A stretch of 64,000 nucleotides of DNA, taken from positions 248,001-312,000 of the forward strand of contig NZ_PCGR01000001.1 in NCBI RefSeq assembly GCF_002798305.1, written 5' to 3'. The notes under the pieces were generated by a model, which did not search any database, was not told the DNA's origin, and saw only the letters and a program-made list of their open reading frames with translations. The translations under genes were made by a program, and so were the position numbers. This document shows positions 1-11,974 of this stretch, piece after piece (the first letter of the stretch is position 1; the number at the start of each line of letters is the position of its first letter). This DNA is from Chryseomicrobium excrementi. GTDB taxonomy: Bacteria; Bacillota; Bacilli; Bacillales_A; Planococcaceae.

Positions 1-1
1 C

Positions 2-1615
2 ACTGCAAAAGACGGTGAGTCGTATATCTTCCATTTGATCGACACACCAGGGCACGTCGATTTTACCTATGAAGTATCACGAAGCCTAGCAGCATGTGAA
101 GGTGCCATCCTTGTTGTTGATGCAGCACAAGGGATTGAAGCGCAAACACTTGCAAACGTGTATCTAGCACTTGATAACGACTTGGAAATCTTGCCAGTCA
201 TCAATAAAATCGACCTTCCTGCAGCCGATCCAGAGCGCGTTCGTGGTGAAGTAGAAGAAGTCATTGGTCTCGATGCTTCAGAAGCCGTGCTTGCGTCAGC
301 AAAAGCGGGGATTGGAATCGAAGAAATCCTTGAACAGATCGTAGAAAAAGTGCCGGCACCAGCCGGTGACCCAGAAGCACCGCTAAAAGCGTTGATCTTC
401 GATTCATTATTTGACCCATACCGAGGCGTTATCTGTTATATCCGTATCGTTGAAGGAACTGTAAAGCCAGGAGACCGTATTCGCATGATGTCTACAGGAA
501 AAGAGTTTGACGTTGTAGAGACGGGTGTATTTACACCAAAAGCTGCACAGCGCGAAGAACTGACTGTCGGAGATGTTGGGTTCCTAACAGCATCTATGAA
601 AGATGTTGGAGATTCGAATGTAGGGGACACGATCACACTCGCATCGCATCCAGCGACAGAAGCACTGCCTGGATACCGTAAAATGAATCCAATGGTGTTC
701 TGTGGTCTTTATCCGATTGATAACTCGAAGTACAACGATCTCCGCGAAGCACTTGAAAAGCTTCAATTGAACGATGCGGCTCTTGAGTTTGAACCGGAGA
801 GCTCCCAAGCTTTAGGGTTTGGTTACCGCTGTGGATTCCTTGGGCTGTTGCACATGGAAATCATTCAGGAACGTATTGAGCGTGAATTTAAAATTGATTT
901 GATTACAACGGCACCATCCGTTATCTATAATGTCGTCATGACGAATGGAGAGATGCTTCGTGTCGACAATCCGTCGATGATGCCAGATCCACAAAAACTT
1001 GACAAGATGGAAGAGCCTTATGTAAAGGCTTCTATCATGGTCCCTGAAGATTATGTCGGCGCTGTTATGGAACTATGCCAGAGAAAACGCGGAAACTTCT
1101 TGACGATGGACTATCTGTCATCTGCTCGTGTCAACATTTTGTACGAGATTCCTCTATCTGAGATTGTTTACGACTTCTTCGATTCACTAAAATCAAGCAC
1201 TAAAGGCTACGCATCGTTTGATTATGAATTGATTGGTTATAAAGAATCGAAGCTTCAGAAGATGGATATCCTACTAAACGGAGAAAAAGTGGATGCACTG
1301 AGCTTTATCGTGCACAAAGACTTTGCTTACGAGCGTGGGAAGCTGATCGTTGAAAAGCTGAAGAGCCTCATTCCAAGACAACAATTTGAAGTGCCTGTCC
1401 AGGCGGCAGTTGGACAAAAGATTATTGCCCGTTCTACGATCAAATCCATGGGGAAAAACGTTCTTGCGAAGTGTTACGGTGGAGATATCTCTCGTAAGCG
1501 AAAACTTCTTGAGAAACAAAAAGAGGGGAAAAAGCGCATGAAGCAGGTCGGGTCTGTAGAAGTCCCACAAGAAGCATTCATGGCGGTCCTCAAGATGGAC
1601 GACGATCAAAAATAA
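2..1615 (+). CDS. lepA: Elongation factor 4 (LepA), 5' truncated
   Basis: Ribosome-bound GTPase EF4, which back-translocates or remodels stalled ribosomes. The gene runs in from the left edge: the frame is open from base 2 and about 70-75 N-terminal residues, including the P-loop, lie outside. The visible part starts just before the G3 motif DTPGH (fragment residues 14-18), followed by the G4 motif NKID, the EF-G-like domains II, III and V, and the LepA-specific basic C-terminal domain, ending at TAA. The 537 residues seen are colinear with the roughly 610-residue Bacillus protein. A TTG inside the frame at 35 is not the start. hemW follows, as in B. subtilis. Confidence 0.97.
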   Translation, partial: TAKDGESYIFHLIDTPGHVDFTYEVSRSLAACEGAILVVDAAQGIEAQTLANVYLALDNDLEILPVINKIDLPAADPERVRGEVEEVIGLDASEAVLASAKAGIGIEEILEQIVEKVPAPAGDPEAPLKALIFDSLFDPYRGVICYIRIVEGTVKPGDRIRMMSTGKEFDVVETGVFTPKAAQREELTVGDVGFLTASMKDVGDSNVGDTITLASHPATEALPGYRKMNPMVFCGLYPIDNSKYNDLREALEKLQLNDAALEFEPESSQALGFGYRCGFLGLLHMEIIQERIEREFKIDLITTAPSVIYNVVMTNGEMLRVDNPSMMPDPQKLDKMEEPYVKASIMVPEDYVGAVMELCQRKRGNFLTMDYLSSARVNILYEIPLSEIVYDFFDSLKSSTKGYASFDYELIGYKESKLQKMDILLNGEKVDALSFIVHKDFAYERGKLIVEKLKSLIPRQQFEVPVQAAVGQKIIARSTIKSMGKNVLAKCYGGDISRKRKLLEKQKEGKKRMKQVGSVEVPQEAFMAVLKMDDDQK

Positions 1616-1624
1616 CTGAACATC

Positions 1625-1657
1625 AGGGGAGGAGCAGCTTGCTGTCCTCCTTTTTGT
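1625..1657 (+). terminator. Intrinsic terminator after lepA
   Basis: G+C-rich stem (GGGGAGG/CCTCC arms with one bulged A, CTTG loop) followed by TTTTTG. It sits between the lepA stop and the hemW start, so hemW may depend partly on read-through. Confidence 0.7.
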
Positions 1658-1675
1658 TTGATAGAAAGTTGGAAG

Positions 1676-2815
1676 ATGATGATACAAGGAATTTATATTC
1701 ATATCCCATTCTGCCACCAGATTTGTAGTTACTGCGATTTTAATAAATTTTATTTTCATAACCAACCGGTTGATGAGTACCTCACTCGTCTCGACCGTGA
1801 GATGGAGATCTGGGCTCGTAAGACAGATCTAGACGAAGTACACACCATCTTTTTAGGCGGAGGGACACCTACGTCGTTAAGCCTGCGCCAACTGAGTCGG
1901 TTGTTTGATTCAATTGCCAAACATTTTCCGATGCACCAAATCAAAGAGTTCACTTCAGAAGCGAATCCCGATGAGCTGACCAATGACAAGATGGAGCTGA
2001 TGGCTGCTCGCGGAGTCAATCGCTTCAGTATTGGAGTCCAGACATTCGATGCCACTTTATTAAAAGTTCTGGGTCGAACTCATACGAACGAGCATGTGGA
2101 ACGAGTCATCCGTCATGCAGACCAATTGAAGTTCCCGTCTATTAGCATGGACCTGATGTATGGCCTTCCGAACCAAACGATGGAGCAGTGGAACGAGGCG
2201 CTCACTCGTGCTTTTGAAATGCCCATTACACATATCTCGGCATACTCACTTCTTGTTGAACCGAAAACGATTTTTTACAATTTGCTCGCGAAAGGAAAAC
2301 TCTCACTCCCGTCACAAGATCTAGAGGCGCAGATGTACGATGTGTTGATGACCCGTACAAAGGAACATGGGTTTGAACAATATGAGATCAGCAACTTTGC
2401 GAAAAATGGGTTGTATTCCGAACACAACTCAATCTACTGGAGAAATGAAGAGTACTTAGGTCTTGGAGCAGGGGCGCATGGGTATGTAAATGGGATGCGG
2501 TATTCAAACCATGGACCATTAAAAAAATACATGCAGTCATTAGAAGACCATCAACTGCCGATTCTCCATCAAAATCAAGTAACCTCAAAAGAGGAAATGG
2601 AAGAGCAGATGTTTTTAGGTCTTCGAATGAATCAAGGTGTATCATTTGCAACATTCCGGGAGCGATTCGGTAAAGAATTACCCGATGTATACGGGGATAA
2701 AATGGCGCCGCATATAGCGAACGGATTGTTAGAGTCAACTCCAAATGGAGTCCGTCTCACTCGAAAAGGCCGATTCGTCGGCAACGAAATTTTCCAGGAC
2801 TTTTTACTCGACTAA
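1676..2815 (+). CDS. hemW: Radical SAM heme chaperone HemW
   Basis: HemW (formerly annotated as an oxygen-independent coproporphyrinogen oxidase-like HemN) is a cytoplasmic radical-SAM protein that binds heme and delivers it to target proteins. The 4Fe-4S motif CxxxCxxC is at C13, C17 and C20 directly after an HIPF strand. The HemW-specific heme-binding HNxxYW motif is near residue 249, and the C-terminal HemN domain follows. I chose the ATG at 1676 because the upstream in-frame TTG lies in the lepA terminator T-tract; ATG 1679 is equally possible. Length 379 residues is normal for the family. The hrcA promoter begins six bases after its stop. Confidence 0.93.
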   Translation: MMIQGIYIHIPFCHQICSYCDFNKFYFHNQPVDEYLTRLDREMEIWARKTDLDEVHTIFLGGGTPTSLSLRQLSRLFDSIAKHFPMHQIKEFTSEANPDELTNDKMELMAARGVNRFSIGVQTFDATLLKVLGRTHTNEHVERVIRHADQLKFPSISMDLMYGLPNQTMEQWNEALTRAFEMPITHISAYSLLVEPKTIFYNLLAKGKLSLPSQDLEAQMYDVLMTRTKEHGFEQYEISNFAKNGLYSEHNSIYWRNEEYLGLGAGAHGYVNGMRYSNHGPLKKYMQSLEDHQLPILHQNQVTSKEEMEEQMFLGLRMNQGVSFATFRERFGKELPDVYGDKMAPHIANGLLESTPNGVRLTRKGRFVGNEIFQDFLLD

Positions 2816-2820
2816 ATTCG

Positions 2821-2849
2821 TTGACAGGAATTTCAACCTTTGATAACTT
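2821..2849 (+). promoter_or_regulatory. Probable sigma-A promoter of the hrcA-dnaK operon
   Basis: A perfect -35 hexamer TTGACA (2821-2826) begins just after the hemW stop. With 17-bp spacing the -10 would be TAACTT (2844-2849), a poor match; GATAAC two bases earlier is an alternative. CIRCE lies immediately downstream, as expected for a HrcA-repressed promoter. Confidence 0.65.
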
Positions 2850-2861
2850 TATAGATGAGTA

Positions 2862-2888
2862 TTAGCACTCTCACAAGACGAGTGCTAA
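2862..2888 (+). promoter_or_regulatory. CIRCE operator (HrcA binding site)
   Basis: Perfect inverted repeat TTAGCACTC-N9-GAGTGCTAA, identical to the CIRCE consensus. It lies between the promoter and the hrcA Shine-Dalgarno (AGGAGTG, 2890-2896), so HrcA binding blocks transcription of the chaperone operon. It will also form a hairpin in the mRNA leader. Confidence 0.98.
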
Positions 2889-2902
2889 CAGGAGTGATCA
2901 AC

Positions 2903-3934
2903 ATGTTAACGGAAAGACAATTGTTAATCTTGCAAGTTACTGTCGATGACTTTATCCAAACTGCTCAACCTGTAGGGTCAAGGCAACTCTCGAAAAAAGA
3001 AGAGATGCCCTATAGTCCGGCAACCATTCGAAATGAAATGGCCGATCTAGAAGAAATGGGGTATCTCGAAAAAACCCATACGTCTTCAGGTCGGGTACCT
3101 TCTCAAAAAGGGTACCGCTATTATGTCGATCATATGCTTTCACCGAACCAGTTGACCAAGACAGAAATCACGAAATTGAAATCTATTTTCGCTGAACGAC
3201 GTGTAGAGTCTGAACAGTTGATCAGACAGTCTGCTGAAATTTTAGCTGAACTGACAAACTACACGACAATTCTTCTTGGGGAAGACGTCCAACGACACCG
3301 CGTTCGGAAGTTTTCAATGGTACCACTATCCTCTGAGAATGCAGTGGCGATTATCGTCACGGACAACGGCCATGTGCAAAATAAGCTAGTTTCCATTCCA
3401 CAAGATGTGAAATTAGACGAACTTGAGCGCATGGTAGAAGAGCTGAATGCCCGTATTGTAGGTTCGTATCTATACGAACTTCCAGGCATTTTGAAACGAG
3501 TGATGACACAGTTGATCCATCAGTCGAATTCACGACTTGTTGAAGTGTTTGAAGCGTTGACTGCGGATGTCAGTAAAGGGTCAGAGGAAAAGGTGGTATA
3601 TGGCGGCAAAATGCAGCTGTTCAATCAACCGGAGTTCAATGACTGGCAAAAAGCACGAAATCTGTTAGAGTTCATGCAACAGTTAGAAGACCACCCACGT
3701 TTGATTGTTCCAAGCTCCAGTGGGTTGTCCATTCGTATTGGTTCTGAAAACCAAATGGATTCTATGGAAGCATGTAGTATTGTCACCGCAACGTATTCAT
3801 TTGGTGAACAGCAGCGGGGTCAGATTGCTATCATAGGACCAACTCGAATGGATTATCGACGTGTCATATCTTTACTAGACTATGTGACAGGAGACATGTC
3901 TAAAGAGCTCGCTAAGATTTTTAATTCCAAATAG
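2903..3934 (+). CDS. hrcA: Heat-inducible transcription repressor HrcA
   Basis: HrcA represses class I heat-shock operons by binding CIRCE; its folding is aided by GroE, linking chaperone load to derepression. The ATG at 2903 has AGGAGTG six bases upstream and gives 343 residues, the B. subtilis length; an upstream in-frame start at 2855 would place CIRCE inside the gene and is rejected. An N-terminal winged helix (about residues 1-75, with the SPATIRNEM and SSGRVPSQKGYR segments) is followed by the HrcA dimerization and inserted domains. First gene of the hrcA-grpE-dnaK unit and therefore autoregulated. Confidence 0.97.
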   Translation: MLTERQLLILQVTVDDFIQTAQPVGSRQLSKKEEMPYSPATIRNEMADLEEMGYLEKTHTSSGRVPSQKGYRYYVDHMLSPNQLTKTEITKLKSIFAERRVESEQLIRQSAEILAELTNYTTILLGEDVQRHRVRKFSMVPLSSENAVAIIVTDNGHVQNKLVSIPQDVKLDELERMVEELNARIVGSYLYELPGILKRVMTQLIHQSNSRLVEVFEALTADVSKGSEEKVVYGGKMQLFNQPEFNDWQKARNLLEFMQQLEDHPRLIVPSSSGLSIRIGSENQMDSMEACSIVTATYSFGEQQRGQIAIIGPTRMDYRRVISLLDYVTGDMSKELAKIFNSK

Positions 3935-3949
3935 AAAGGCTTTGTGATC

Positions 3950-6369
<2,420 letters not shown>

Positions 6370-6384
6370 GGTTTGCAATGTGAA

Positions 6385-6415
6385 AAGTCAAAGGCACCAT
6401 TGTCTTTGGCTTTTT
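6385..6415 (+). terminator. Terminator between dnaK and dnaJ
   Basis: An 11-bp stem (AAGTCAAAGGC / GTCTTTGGCTT, with G-U pairs), a six-base loop and TTTTT. It separates the highly expressed dnaK part of the operon from dnaJ and the modification genes. Confidence 0.75.
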
Positions 6416-6431
6416 CCATGTCGTGAAAACA

Positions 6432-6440
6432 TGGTACAAT
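6432..6440 (+). promoter_or_regulatory. Extended -10 promoter before dnaJ
   Basis: TGG-TACAAT is an extended -10 element 25 bp before the dnaJ ATG; no clear -35 is seen at 17-bp spacing. Together with the upstream terminator it suggests dnaJ-prmA-rsmE-mtaB has its own CIRCE-independent transcript. Confidence 0.55.
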
Positions 6441-6465
6441 AGTAAAGTTGTGAGGAGAGTGAATC

Positions 6466-7593
6466 ATGGAGAAACGAGATTATTATGAGGTGCTCGGCGT
6501 TTCGAAGACCGCCTCTCAAGATGAAATTAAAAAAGCTTACCGGAAACTATCAAAACAATACCATCCGGATATTAATAAAGAATCTGGCGCTGCCGACAAG
6601 TTCAAAGAAATCTCAGAAGCCTATGAAGTGTTGAGTGATCAAGAGAAACGTGCTCAATATGATCAGTTTGGTCATGCGGGTCCACAAGGGTTTGGTGGAT
6701 TCGGTGGAGGTTTCTCAGGTGGAGACGGCTTTGGCTTCGAAGACATCTTCAGCTCATTCTTTGGTGGAGGCGGTGGTCGCCGACGTGATCCTAACGCTCC
6801 GCGTAAAGGAAATGACCTGCAGTACTCTATGACGATTGAATTTGAAGAAGCTGTATTTGGAAAAGAAAAAGAGATTGAAGTCTCTAAAGATGAGATCTGT
6901 GACACATGTGATGGCAGCGGAGCAAAACCAGGAACATCTCCTGTAAAATGTTCGCAGTGTCAAGGTCATGGCCAGGTCAACATCACTCAAGACACGCCTT
7001 TTGGTCGTGTACAAACAAAGCGTACGTGCCCAGTGTGTGAAGGGACAGGGAAAGAGATCAAAGAAAAATGTTCGACTTGTTCTGGACGGGGTCGCGTGAC
7101 AAAGCGTAAAAAAATCAAGATTACGATTCCGGCAGGTGTGGATGATGGTCAACAACTTCGCGTATCTGGACAAGGAGAACCAGGTGTCAATGGTGGGCCT
7201 CCAGGAGACCTATACGTTGTGTTCCGAGTGAAGCCGGATTCTCGTTTTGAACGTGACGGAGACGACATCTATTTCACATTGCCGCTTACATTTGCACAAG
7301 CTGCTCTTGGGGATGAAGTTGAAATTCCGACAGTACAAGGAAAAGTGAAACTGAAAATTCCTGCTGGAACTCAGTCTGCTACAAAGTTCCGTCTTAAAGG
7401 GAAGGGTGTCAAAAACGTTCACGGATACGGTGTTGGAGACCAACACGTTATTGTGAAAGTGATCACTCCGAAAAAATTAACAGAGAAACAAAAACAATTG
7501 CTTCGTGAATTCGCAGAAATCAGTGGCGATATTCCAGAAGAGCAAGGCAGTTCATTGTTTGATAAACTACGTAATAAGATAAAAGGTGACTAA
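6466..7593 (+). CDS. dnaJ: Co-chaperone DnaJ (Hsp40)
   Basis: DnaJ delivers unfolded proteins to DnaK and stimulates its ATPase. The order of parts is the type I set: J domain with HPD at residues 33-35, a Gly/Phe-rich linker (about 70-100), four CxxCxGxG zinc repeats between about residues 145 and 210, and the C-terminal substrate-binding beta domains. All eight zinc cysteines are present. Length 375 matches the family. GAGGAG lies eight bases before the ATG. prmA begins 15 bp downstream. Confidence 0.97.
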   Translation: MEKRDYYEVLGVSKTASQDEIKKAYRKLSKQYHPDINKESGAADKFKEISEAYEVLSDQEKRAQYDQFGHAGPQGFGGFGGGFSGGDGFGFEDIFSSFFGGGGGRRRDPNAPRKGNDLQYSMTIEFEEAVFGKEKEIEVSKDEICDTCDGSGAKPGTSPVKCSQCQGHGQVNITQDTPFGRVQTKRTCPVCEGTGKEIKEKCSTCSGRGRVTKRKKIKITIPAGVDDGQQLRVSGQGEPGVNGGPPGDLYVVFRVKPDSRFERDGDDIYFTLPLTFAQAALGDEVEIPTVQGKVKLKIPAGTQSATKFRLKGKGVKNVHGYGVGDQHVIVKVITPKKLTEKQKQLLREFAEISGDIPEEQGSSLFDKLRNKIKGD

Positions 7594-7608
7594 AGGAGTG
7601 ATTCGCAA

Positions 7609-8547
7609 GTGAAATGGATGGAATTGTCTGTATTGACAACGAATGAAGCGGTAGAACCGATCAGCAATATTTTGCATGAAGCGGGGGCGAGTGGAGTAGT
7701 CATTGAAGATTCTCTTGAGCTAGATAAAGAACGTGAGGATCAGTTTGGTGAACTATACGAATTGAACCCTCTTGACTTCCCAACATCGGGTGTCCGTGTA
7801 AAAGCGTATCTCGCGGCTACTAGTTTCATCTATGAGACAGTCGAAGAAATTAAGCTTGCGATTGAAAATCTCCGAAACTTTGATATTTCCATTGGAGAAG
7901 GAACCGTCACACTTCATGAAGTAGATGAAGAAGACTGGGCCACTGCTTGGAAACAGTATTATCATCCTGTGAAAATTTCAAACCGCTTTACAATCGTTCC
8001 AACTTGGGAAGATTACACTCCCGTACAAACGGATGAATTGATCATCGAACTAGATCCAGGGATGGCTTTTGGAACAGGCACACATCCAACTACAGTCATG
8101 TGTCTGCAGGCACTTGAGAAGCATGTGAAGTTGGGTGACTCGGTCATCGATGTAGGTACAGGTTCAGGCGTTCTCGCTATTGGAGCTGCACTGCTTGGCG
8201 CAGAACATGTCCATGCACTCGACTTAGATGAAGTGGCAGTGACCGCTGCTACTGCTAATGTGGCGCTAAACAAAGTCCAAGACCGTGTTCGAACTGTTCA
8301 TGGGAATTTGCTGGATTCTGTGGAAGCACCAGCAGACGTAGTAGTGGCGAACATCTTAGCCGATATTATTTTGTCGTTTACTTCGGATGCTTTTCAAATG
8401 GTGAAGCCAGGGGGTGTCTACATCACATCGGGTATTATCGGTGCGAGAAAAGACGATGTCCGAAACGGCTTAGAAGCTGCGGGGTTTGTCATTGAAGAAG
8501 TGATGATGATGGAAGATTGGGTCGCTATCATCTCTCGTAAGAACTAG
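7609..8547 (+). CDS. prmA: Ribosomal protein L11 methyltransferase PrmA
   Basis: SAM-dependent enzyme that trimethylates amino groups of ribosomal protein L11. The GTG start at 7609 gives MKWMELSV, matching the conserved N-terminus of the family, with AAGGAG upstream. An N-terminal substrate domain (about 1-130) is followed by a Rossmann methyltransferase domain with motif [14 protein letters not shown] near residue 180 and the catalytic-region VANILADII. Length 312. It lies between dnaJ and rsmE, the same order as yqeT in the B. subtilis dnaK operon. Confidence 0.96.
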   Translation: MKWMELSVLTTNEAVEPISNILHEAGASGVVIEDSLELDKEREDQFGELYELNPLDFPTSGVRVKAYLAATSFIYETVEEIKLAIENLRNFDISIGEGTVTLHEVDEEDWATAWKQYYHPVKISNRFTIVPTWEDYTPVQTDELIIELDPGMAFGTGTHPTTVMCLQALEKHVKLGDSVIDVGTGSGVLAIGAALLGAEHVHALDLDEVAVTAATANVALNKVQDRVRTVHGNLLDSVEAPADVVVANILADIILSFTSDAFQMVKPGGVYITSGIIGARKDDVRNGLEAAGFVIEEVMMMEDWVAIISRKN

Positions 8548-8558
8548 GAGGATGTCTG

Positions 8559-9293
8559 ATGCAGCGTTATTTCGTACAGCAATCTACAGACAATAGAGCG
8601 ATTATTGAAGGTGAAGATGCGCATCATATCCAACGGGTTATGCGGATGAAAGAGGCGGATGAACTGCTAGTCGTGGTTGAGCAGCAGGCTTTCAAAGCTG
8701 AAATCGTAAATTTGCAGAAAGATTCCGTAGAAGTGCTCTTACTAGCCCCACTAGAACGTTCTGTTGAATTGCCCGTACATGTCACAATAGCGTGCGGTCT
8801 TCCAAAAGGAGATAAACTAGACCTGGTCATTCAGAAAGCCACGGAGCTTGGAATGACTGGGTTTATTCCTTTTGAAGCAGAGCGCTCGGTAGTGAGGTGG
8901 GATGCGAAAAAATGGACGAAGAAACAAGAGCGTTTTGAAAAAATTGCAAAAGAGGCTGCAGAGCAGAGTCACCGAACCGTCATTCCGACGATTCATTCGA
9001 TACATATTCTCAAACAGCTTTGTGAAGCGGCAAAATCCTTTGATCATGTGTGGATCTGTGATGAGGAAGAAGCAAAAAAAGACACACGAATTCGATTTGC
9101 AGACCATGTAAAAAAGGTGTATGATAATAAGTCGATACTTATTGTGTTCGGACCTGAAGGCGGCTTGGCACGGCACGAGGTAGACGCACTTGTAGAAGTA
9201 GGCGCAAGTGGTGTCACGCTCGGACCTCGCATTCTACGTGCAGAGACCGCTCCTCTCTATGCATTAAGTGCCCTGTCTTATGAATTTGAATGA
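8559..9293 (+). CDS. rsmE: 16S rRNA (uracil1498-N3)-methyltransferase RsmE
   Basis: SPOUT-family enzyme that methylates N3 of U1498 in 16S rRNA. An N-terminal PUA-like domain (about 1-70) precedes the knotted SPOUT domain, recognised by GPEGGLARHE near residue 195 and LGPRILRAETAP near the C-terminus. The 244 residues match the family (B. subtilis YqeU). AGGAGG precedes the ATG by seven bases. Its TGA overlaps an ATG of the next frame, showing tight coupling with mtaB. Confidence 0.96.
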   Translation: MQRYFVQQSTDNRAIIEGEDAHHIQRVMRMKEADELLVVVEQQAFKAEIVNLQKDSVEVLLLAPLERSVELPVHVTIACGLPKGDKLDLVIQKATELGMTGFIPFEAERSVVRWDAKKWTKKQERFEKIAKEAAEQSHRTVIPTIHSIHILKQLCEAAKSFDHVWICDEEEAKKDTRIRFADHVKKVYDNKSILIVFGPEGGLARHEVDALVEVGASGVTLGPRILRAETAPLYALSALSYEFE

Positions 9294-9310
9294 AAGAAGA
9301 GGTGGCTAGT

Positions 9311-10654
9311 ATGGCTTCAGTAGCTTTTCATACGTTGGGATGTAAAGTGAACCATTATGAGACCGAAGCGATTTGGCAACTATTTAAAGAACAAAATTAC
9401 GAACGGACAGATTTTGAAAAAAAGTCGGACGTTTATGTGATCAATACATGTACAGTAACGAACACAGGGGATAAGAAGAGCCGTCAAGTGATCCGCCGTG
9501 CTATCCGTCAAAATCCAGATGCCGTCATCTGTGTGACAGGTTGTTATGCGCAGACCTCTCCTGCTGAAATTATGGCGATTCCTGGAGTAGACATAGTCGT
9601 CGGTACTCAAGATCGTCGCAAGATGCTTGATTATATCGAACAATACAAAGTAGAGCGGCAGCCAATCAATGCTGTCGGCAATATCATGAAGAACCGTGTT
9701 TACGAAGAGTTGGATGTTCCTAATTTCACAGACCGCACGCGTGCATCACTTAAAATCCAAGAGGGATGCAACAACTTCTGTACATTCTGTATCATCCCTT
9801 GGGCTCGCGGTTTGATGCGTTCTCGTGACCCACAAGAAGTCGTCCATCAAGCACAACAGCTCGTAGCTGCGGGCTACAAAGAAATCGTGTTGACTGGAAT
9901 TCATACAGGTGGGTATGGTGAAGATTTGAAAGATTACAATCTTGCACAACTACTTCGCGATTTAGAATCTCAAGTCACTGGATTGAAACGGCTTCGTATC
10001 AGCTCGATTGAAGCAAGTCAATTGACGGATGAAGTGATTGACGTATTGAAGCAATCGAATATTGTTGTCCGTCACTTGCACATTCCGATTCAGTCGGGAT
10101 CGGATACGGTATTGAAGCGTATGAGACGCAAATACACGATGGCATTCTTTGCCGATCGTTTAGTGCAGTTGCGTAAAGCTTTGCCAGACCTAGCCATTAC
10201 ATCGGATGTCATCGTAGGCTTCCCAGGTGAGACGGAAGAAGAGTTCATGGAGACGTACGAATTCATTCGCACACATCGCTTCTCAGAGCTTCACGTATTC
10301 CCTTATTCAAAACGGACAGGTACACCAGCCGCTCGTATGGATGATCAAGTGGATGAAGAAGTGAAGAATGAGCGTGTACACCGCCTCATTACATTGAATG
10401 ACCAATTGGCAAAAGAGTATGCGTCAAGTTACGAAGATGAGGTTCTTGAAATCATCCCAGAAGAGAAGTTTGATAACGGAACTTCACAAGATTTGGTCGT
10501 CGGCTATACAGACAACTACTTGAAAGTCATTATTCCAGGTACTGAAGAATTGATCGGGCAACTTGTCAAAGTCAAAATCACAAAAGCGGGCTATCCATAC
10601 AACGAAGGTCAATTTGTTCGTGTCTTAGAAGAAAACTTTGTAGTCAACGCTTAA
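9311..10654 (+). CDS. mtaB: tRNA t(6)A37 methylthiotransferase MtaB
   Basis: Radical-SAM enzyme that converts t6A to ms2t6A at position 37 of ANN-decoding tRNAs. An N-terminal MTTase domain carries three cysteines (LGCKVNH, NTCTVTN, VTGCYAQ) for a second 4Fe-4S cluster. The radical-SAM triad is C153, C157 and C160, and a C-terminal TRAM domain binds tRNA. I use the ATG at 9311 (MASVAFHTLG, as in the B. subtilis homologue), with AGAGG/GGTGG upstream, rather than the ATG overlapping the rsmE stop. Length 447. Last gene of the dnaJ transcript, before a strong terminator. Confidence 0.95.
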   Translation: MASVAFHTLGCKVNHYETEAIWQLFKEQNYERTDFEKKSDVYVINTCTVTNTGDKKSRQVIRRAIRQNPDAVICVTGCYAQTSPAEIMAIPGVDIVVGTQDRRKMLDYIEQYKVERQPINAVGNIMKNRVYEELDVPNFTDRTRASLKIQEGCNNFCTFCIIPWARGLMRSRDPQEVVHQAQQLVAAGYKEIVLTGIHTGGYGEDLKDYNLAQLLRDLESQVTGLKRLRISSIEASQLTDEVIDVLKQSNIVVRHLHIPIQSGSDTVLKRMRRKYTMAFFADRLVQLRKALPDLAITSDVIVGFPGETEEEFMETYEFIRTHRFSELHVFPYSKRTGTPAARMDDQVDEEVKNERVHRLITLNDQLAKEYASSYEDEVLEIIPEEKFDNGTSQDLVVGYTDNYLKVIIPGTEELIGQLVKVKITKAGYPYNEGQFVRVLEENFVVNA

Positions 10655-10659
10655 AACCT

Positions 10660-10692
10660 AACGCTTCTTGCATCTTGCAGGAAGCGTTTTCC
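10660..10692 (+). terminator. Terminator after mtaB
   Basis: Thirteen-base-pair stem (AACGCTTCTTGCA / TGCAGGAAGCGTT, one G-U) with a three-base loop and TTTT. It closes the heat-shock/modification operon. Confidence 0.85.
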
Positions 10693-10697
10693 TTTAC

Positions 10698-10726
10698 TTG
10701 CTTTTCCCAGTTTATTTGATTATGAT
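10698..10726 (+). promoter_or_regulatory. Sigma-A promoter of deoC
   Basis: TTGCTT, 17-bp spacer, TATGAT, beginning just after the mtaB terminator and ending 42 bp before the deoC ATG. No DeoR-type operator was recognised. Confidence 0.75.
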
Positions 10727-10768
10727 GAAGAGGTACGTACATCTCAACTCAAAAGGAGACGAATAACC

Positions 10769-11440
10769 ATGACAAAATCAATCGCATCTTATATTGATCA
10801 TACATTATTGAAACCAGAAGCTACAAAATCACAAGTTGAAGTCCTCTGCCAAGAAGCAGCGAAATATGAATTCGCATCTGTTTGTGTAAACCCTACTTGG
10901 GTAGCATTTGCTGCTGAGCAATTAAAAGATAGCCCGGTAAAAGTGTGTACGGTAATTGGCTTCCCACTTGGAGCTTCTACTGCGGACACGAAAGCATTCG
11001 AAACAAAAGACGCTATCGCAAAAGGCGCAACTGAAATCGATATGGTCTTAAACGTAGGCGCATTGAAATCAGGTTTAACAGAAGACGTAAAAGCTGACAT
11101 TGAAGCTGTTGTACAAGCAGCTAAAGGAAAAGCAATCGTCAAAGTGATTCTTGAGACTTGCCTTCTTACAAAAGATGAAATCGTTCTGGCTTCCCAGTTA
11201 TCAAAAGAAGCTGGAGCTGATTTCGTGAAGACTTCTACAGGATTCTCTACTGGTGGAGCAACTGCTGAAGACGTAAAATTAATGAAAGAAACTGTAGGAG
11301 CAGACCTTGAAGTGAAAGCTTCAGGAGGCATTCGCAGCCTTGAAGATTTCAACAAAATGGTTGAAGCAGGAGCCACTCGTATTGGAGCTAGCTCAGGCGT
11401 ATTGATCATGGAAGGTCAGAAGAGCGATTCTGACTACTAA
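10769..11440 (+). CDS. deoC: Deoxyribose-phosphate aldolase DeoC
   Basis: Class I aldolase that cleaves 2-deoxyribose-5-phosphate to glyceraldehyde-3-phosphate and acetaldehyde in deoxynucleoside salvage. The Schiff-base lysine lies in [14 protein letters not shown] near residue 154, and the second conserved lysine in VKASGGIR near residue 188. The 223-residue TIM barrel is full length. It stands alone between its own promoter and the rpsU promoter, not with the deo or nupC genes it accompanies in B. subtilis. Codon use looks like its neighbours, so no sign of recent transfer. Confidence 0.96.
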   Translation: MTKSIASYIDHTLLKPEATKSQVEVLCQEAAKYEFASVCVNPTWVAFAAEQLKDSPVKVCTVIGFPLGASTADTKAFETKDAIAKGATEIDMVLNVGALKSGLTEDVKADIEAVVQAAKGKAIVKVILETCLLTKDEIVLASQLSKEAGADFVKTSTGFSTGGATAEDVKLMKETVGADLEVKASGGIRSLEDFNKMVEAGATRIGASSGVLIMEGQKSDSDY

Positions 11441-11456
11441 ATTTTCATCGCAGTAG

Positions 11457-11485
11457 TTGACGTTTCCTAGCGAATACGCTATAAT
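11457..11485 (+). promoter_or_regulatory. Strong sigma-A promoter of rpsU
   Basis: TTGACG, 17-bp spacer, TATAAT: near consensus. The leader to the rpsU start is about 57 nt and contains a small hairpin (11495-11514). Confidence 0.9.
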
Positions 11486-11494
11486 TTTTAGGTA

Positions 11495-11514
11495 ACATAA
11501 CTTTACTGTTATGT
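11495..11514 (+). other. Hairpin in rpsU leader
   Basis: Perfect 7-bp inverted repeat ACATAAC-N6-GTTATGT at the very 5' end of the predicted rpsU mRNA. It may stabilise the message or serve regulation; function unknown. Confidence 0.45.
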
Positions 11515-11548
11515 GCTTTGATGTGTGTTCGGAGGGAGGGAAAGAGAG

Positions 11549-11722
11549 ATGTCAAAAACTGTCGTTCGCAAAAACGAATCGCTTGAGGATGCTCTTCGAC
11601 GCTTCAAACGTACTGTTTCTAAAAGCGGTACTATTCAAGAGGTACGAAAGCGCGAGTTTTATGAAAAACCAAGCGTAAAACGTAAAAAGAAATCAGAAGC
11701 TGCGCGTAAACGTAAGTGGTAA
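11549..11722 (+). CDS. rpsU: 30S ribosomal protein S21
   Basis: Small, very basic protein of the 30S platform near the anti-Shine-Dalgarno helix. The ATG at 11549 ([11 protein letters not shown]) follows a long GGAGGGAGG ribosome site by nine bases and gives 57 residues, the usual Bacillus length; an upstream in-frame start would put the ribosome site inside the gene. The C-terminus is Lys/Arg-rich ([14 protein letters not shown]). Monocistronic: strong promoter upstream, strong terminator downstream. Confidence 0.97.
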   Translation: MSKTVVRKNESLEDALRRFKRTVSKSGTIQEVRKREFYEKPSVKRKKKSEAARKRKW

Positions 11723-11773
11723 TCTTCCCGATGCATCCCTGCGTTACTAACACTTGATGATTAAATCGAACAC

Positions 11774-11808
11774 AAACCCTTATAGCCATATGGCTATGAG
11801 GGTTTTTT
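11774..11808 (+). terminator. Terminator after rpsU
   Basis: Thirteen-base-pair stem (AACCCTTATAGCC / GGCTATGAGGGTT), ATAT loop, then TTTTTT. Confidence 0.9.
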
Positions 11809-11912
11809 GTATAGTTAAAAAACCTTTTCTATGGCTTGCATGTTCTCCCCTTGGAAATGGTGTCTCAGGTAAAAAGTTAGTCATTCTGTAAGTCAAAAAA
11901 CATGCGAAAAGA

Positions 11913-11938
11913 TGAAACTTTTCGGTAAGATGAACGTA
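11913..11938 (+). promoter_or_regulatory. Sigma-W-type ECF promoter
   Basis: TGAAAC, exactly 16 bp, CGTA: a perfect match to the B. subtilis sigma-W consensus. It lies 37 bp before the NfeD-family gene. The homologous yqeZ-floA-yqfB operon of B. subtilis is a known sigma-W target (established knowledge), supporting the call. Confidence 0.88.
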
Positions 11939-11974
11939 GAATCAGTAGACAGAACATGAAAGTGGGGTGAAAAG

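Noticed and set aside
1274-1765. A 163-codon minus-strand frame over the end of lepA and start of hemW
   Set aside because: Antisense of two well-conserved genes and runs through a terminator.
6754-7173. A 139-codon minus-strand frame with many Cys/His
   Set aside because: Antisense of the DnaJ zinc-finger region; composition is explained by that.
10798-11409. A 203-codon open frame on the minus strand
   Set aside because: Lies exactly opposite deoC, has no ribosome site, and its sequence is the antisense of conserved aldolase codons.
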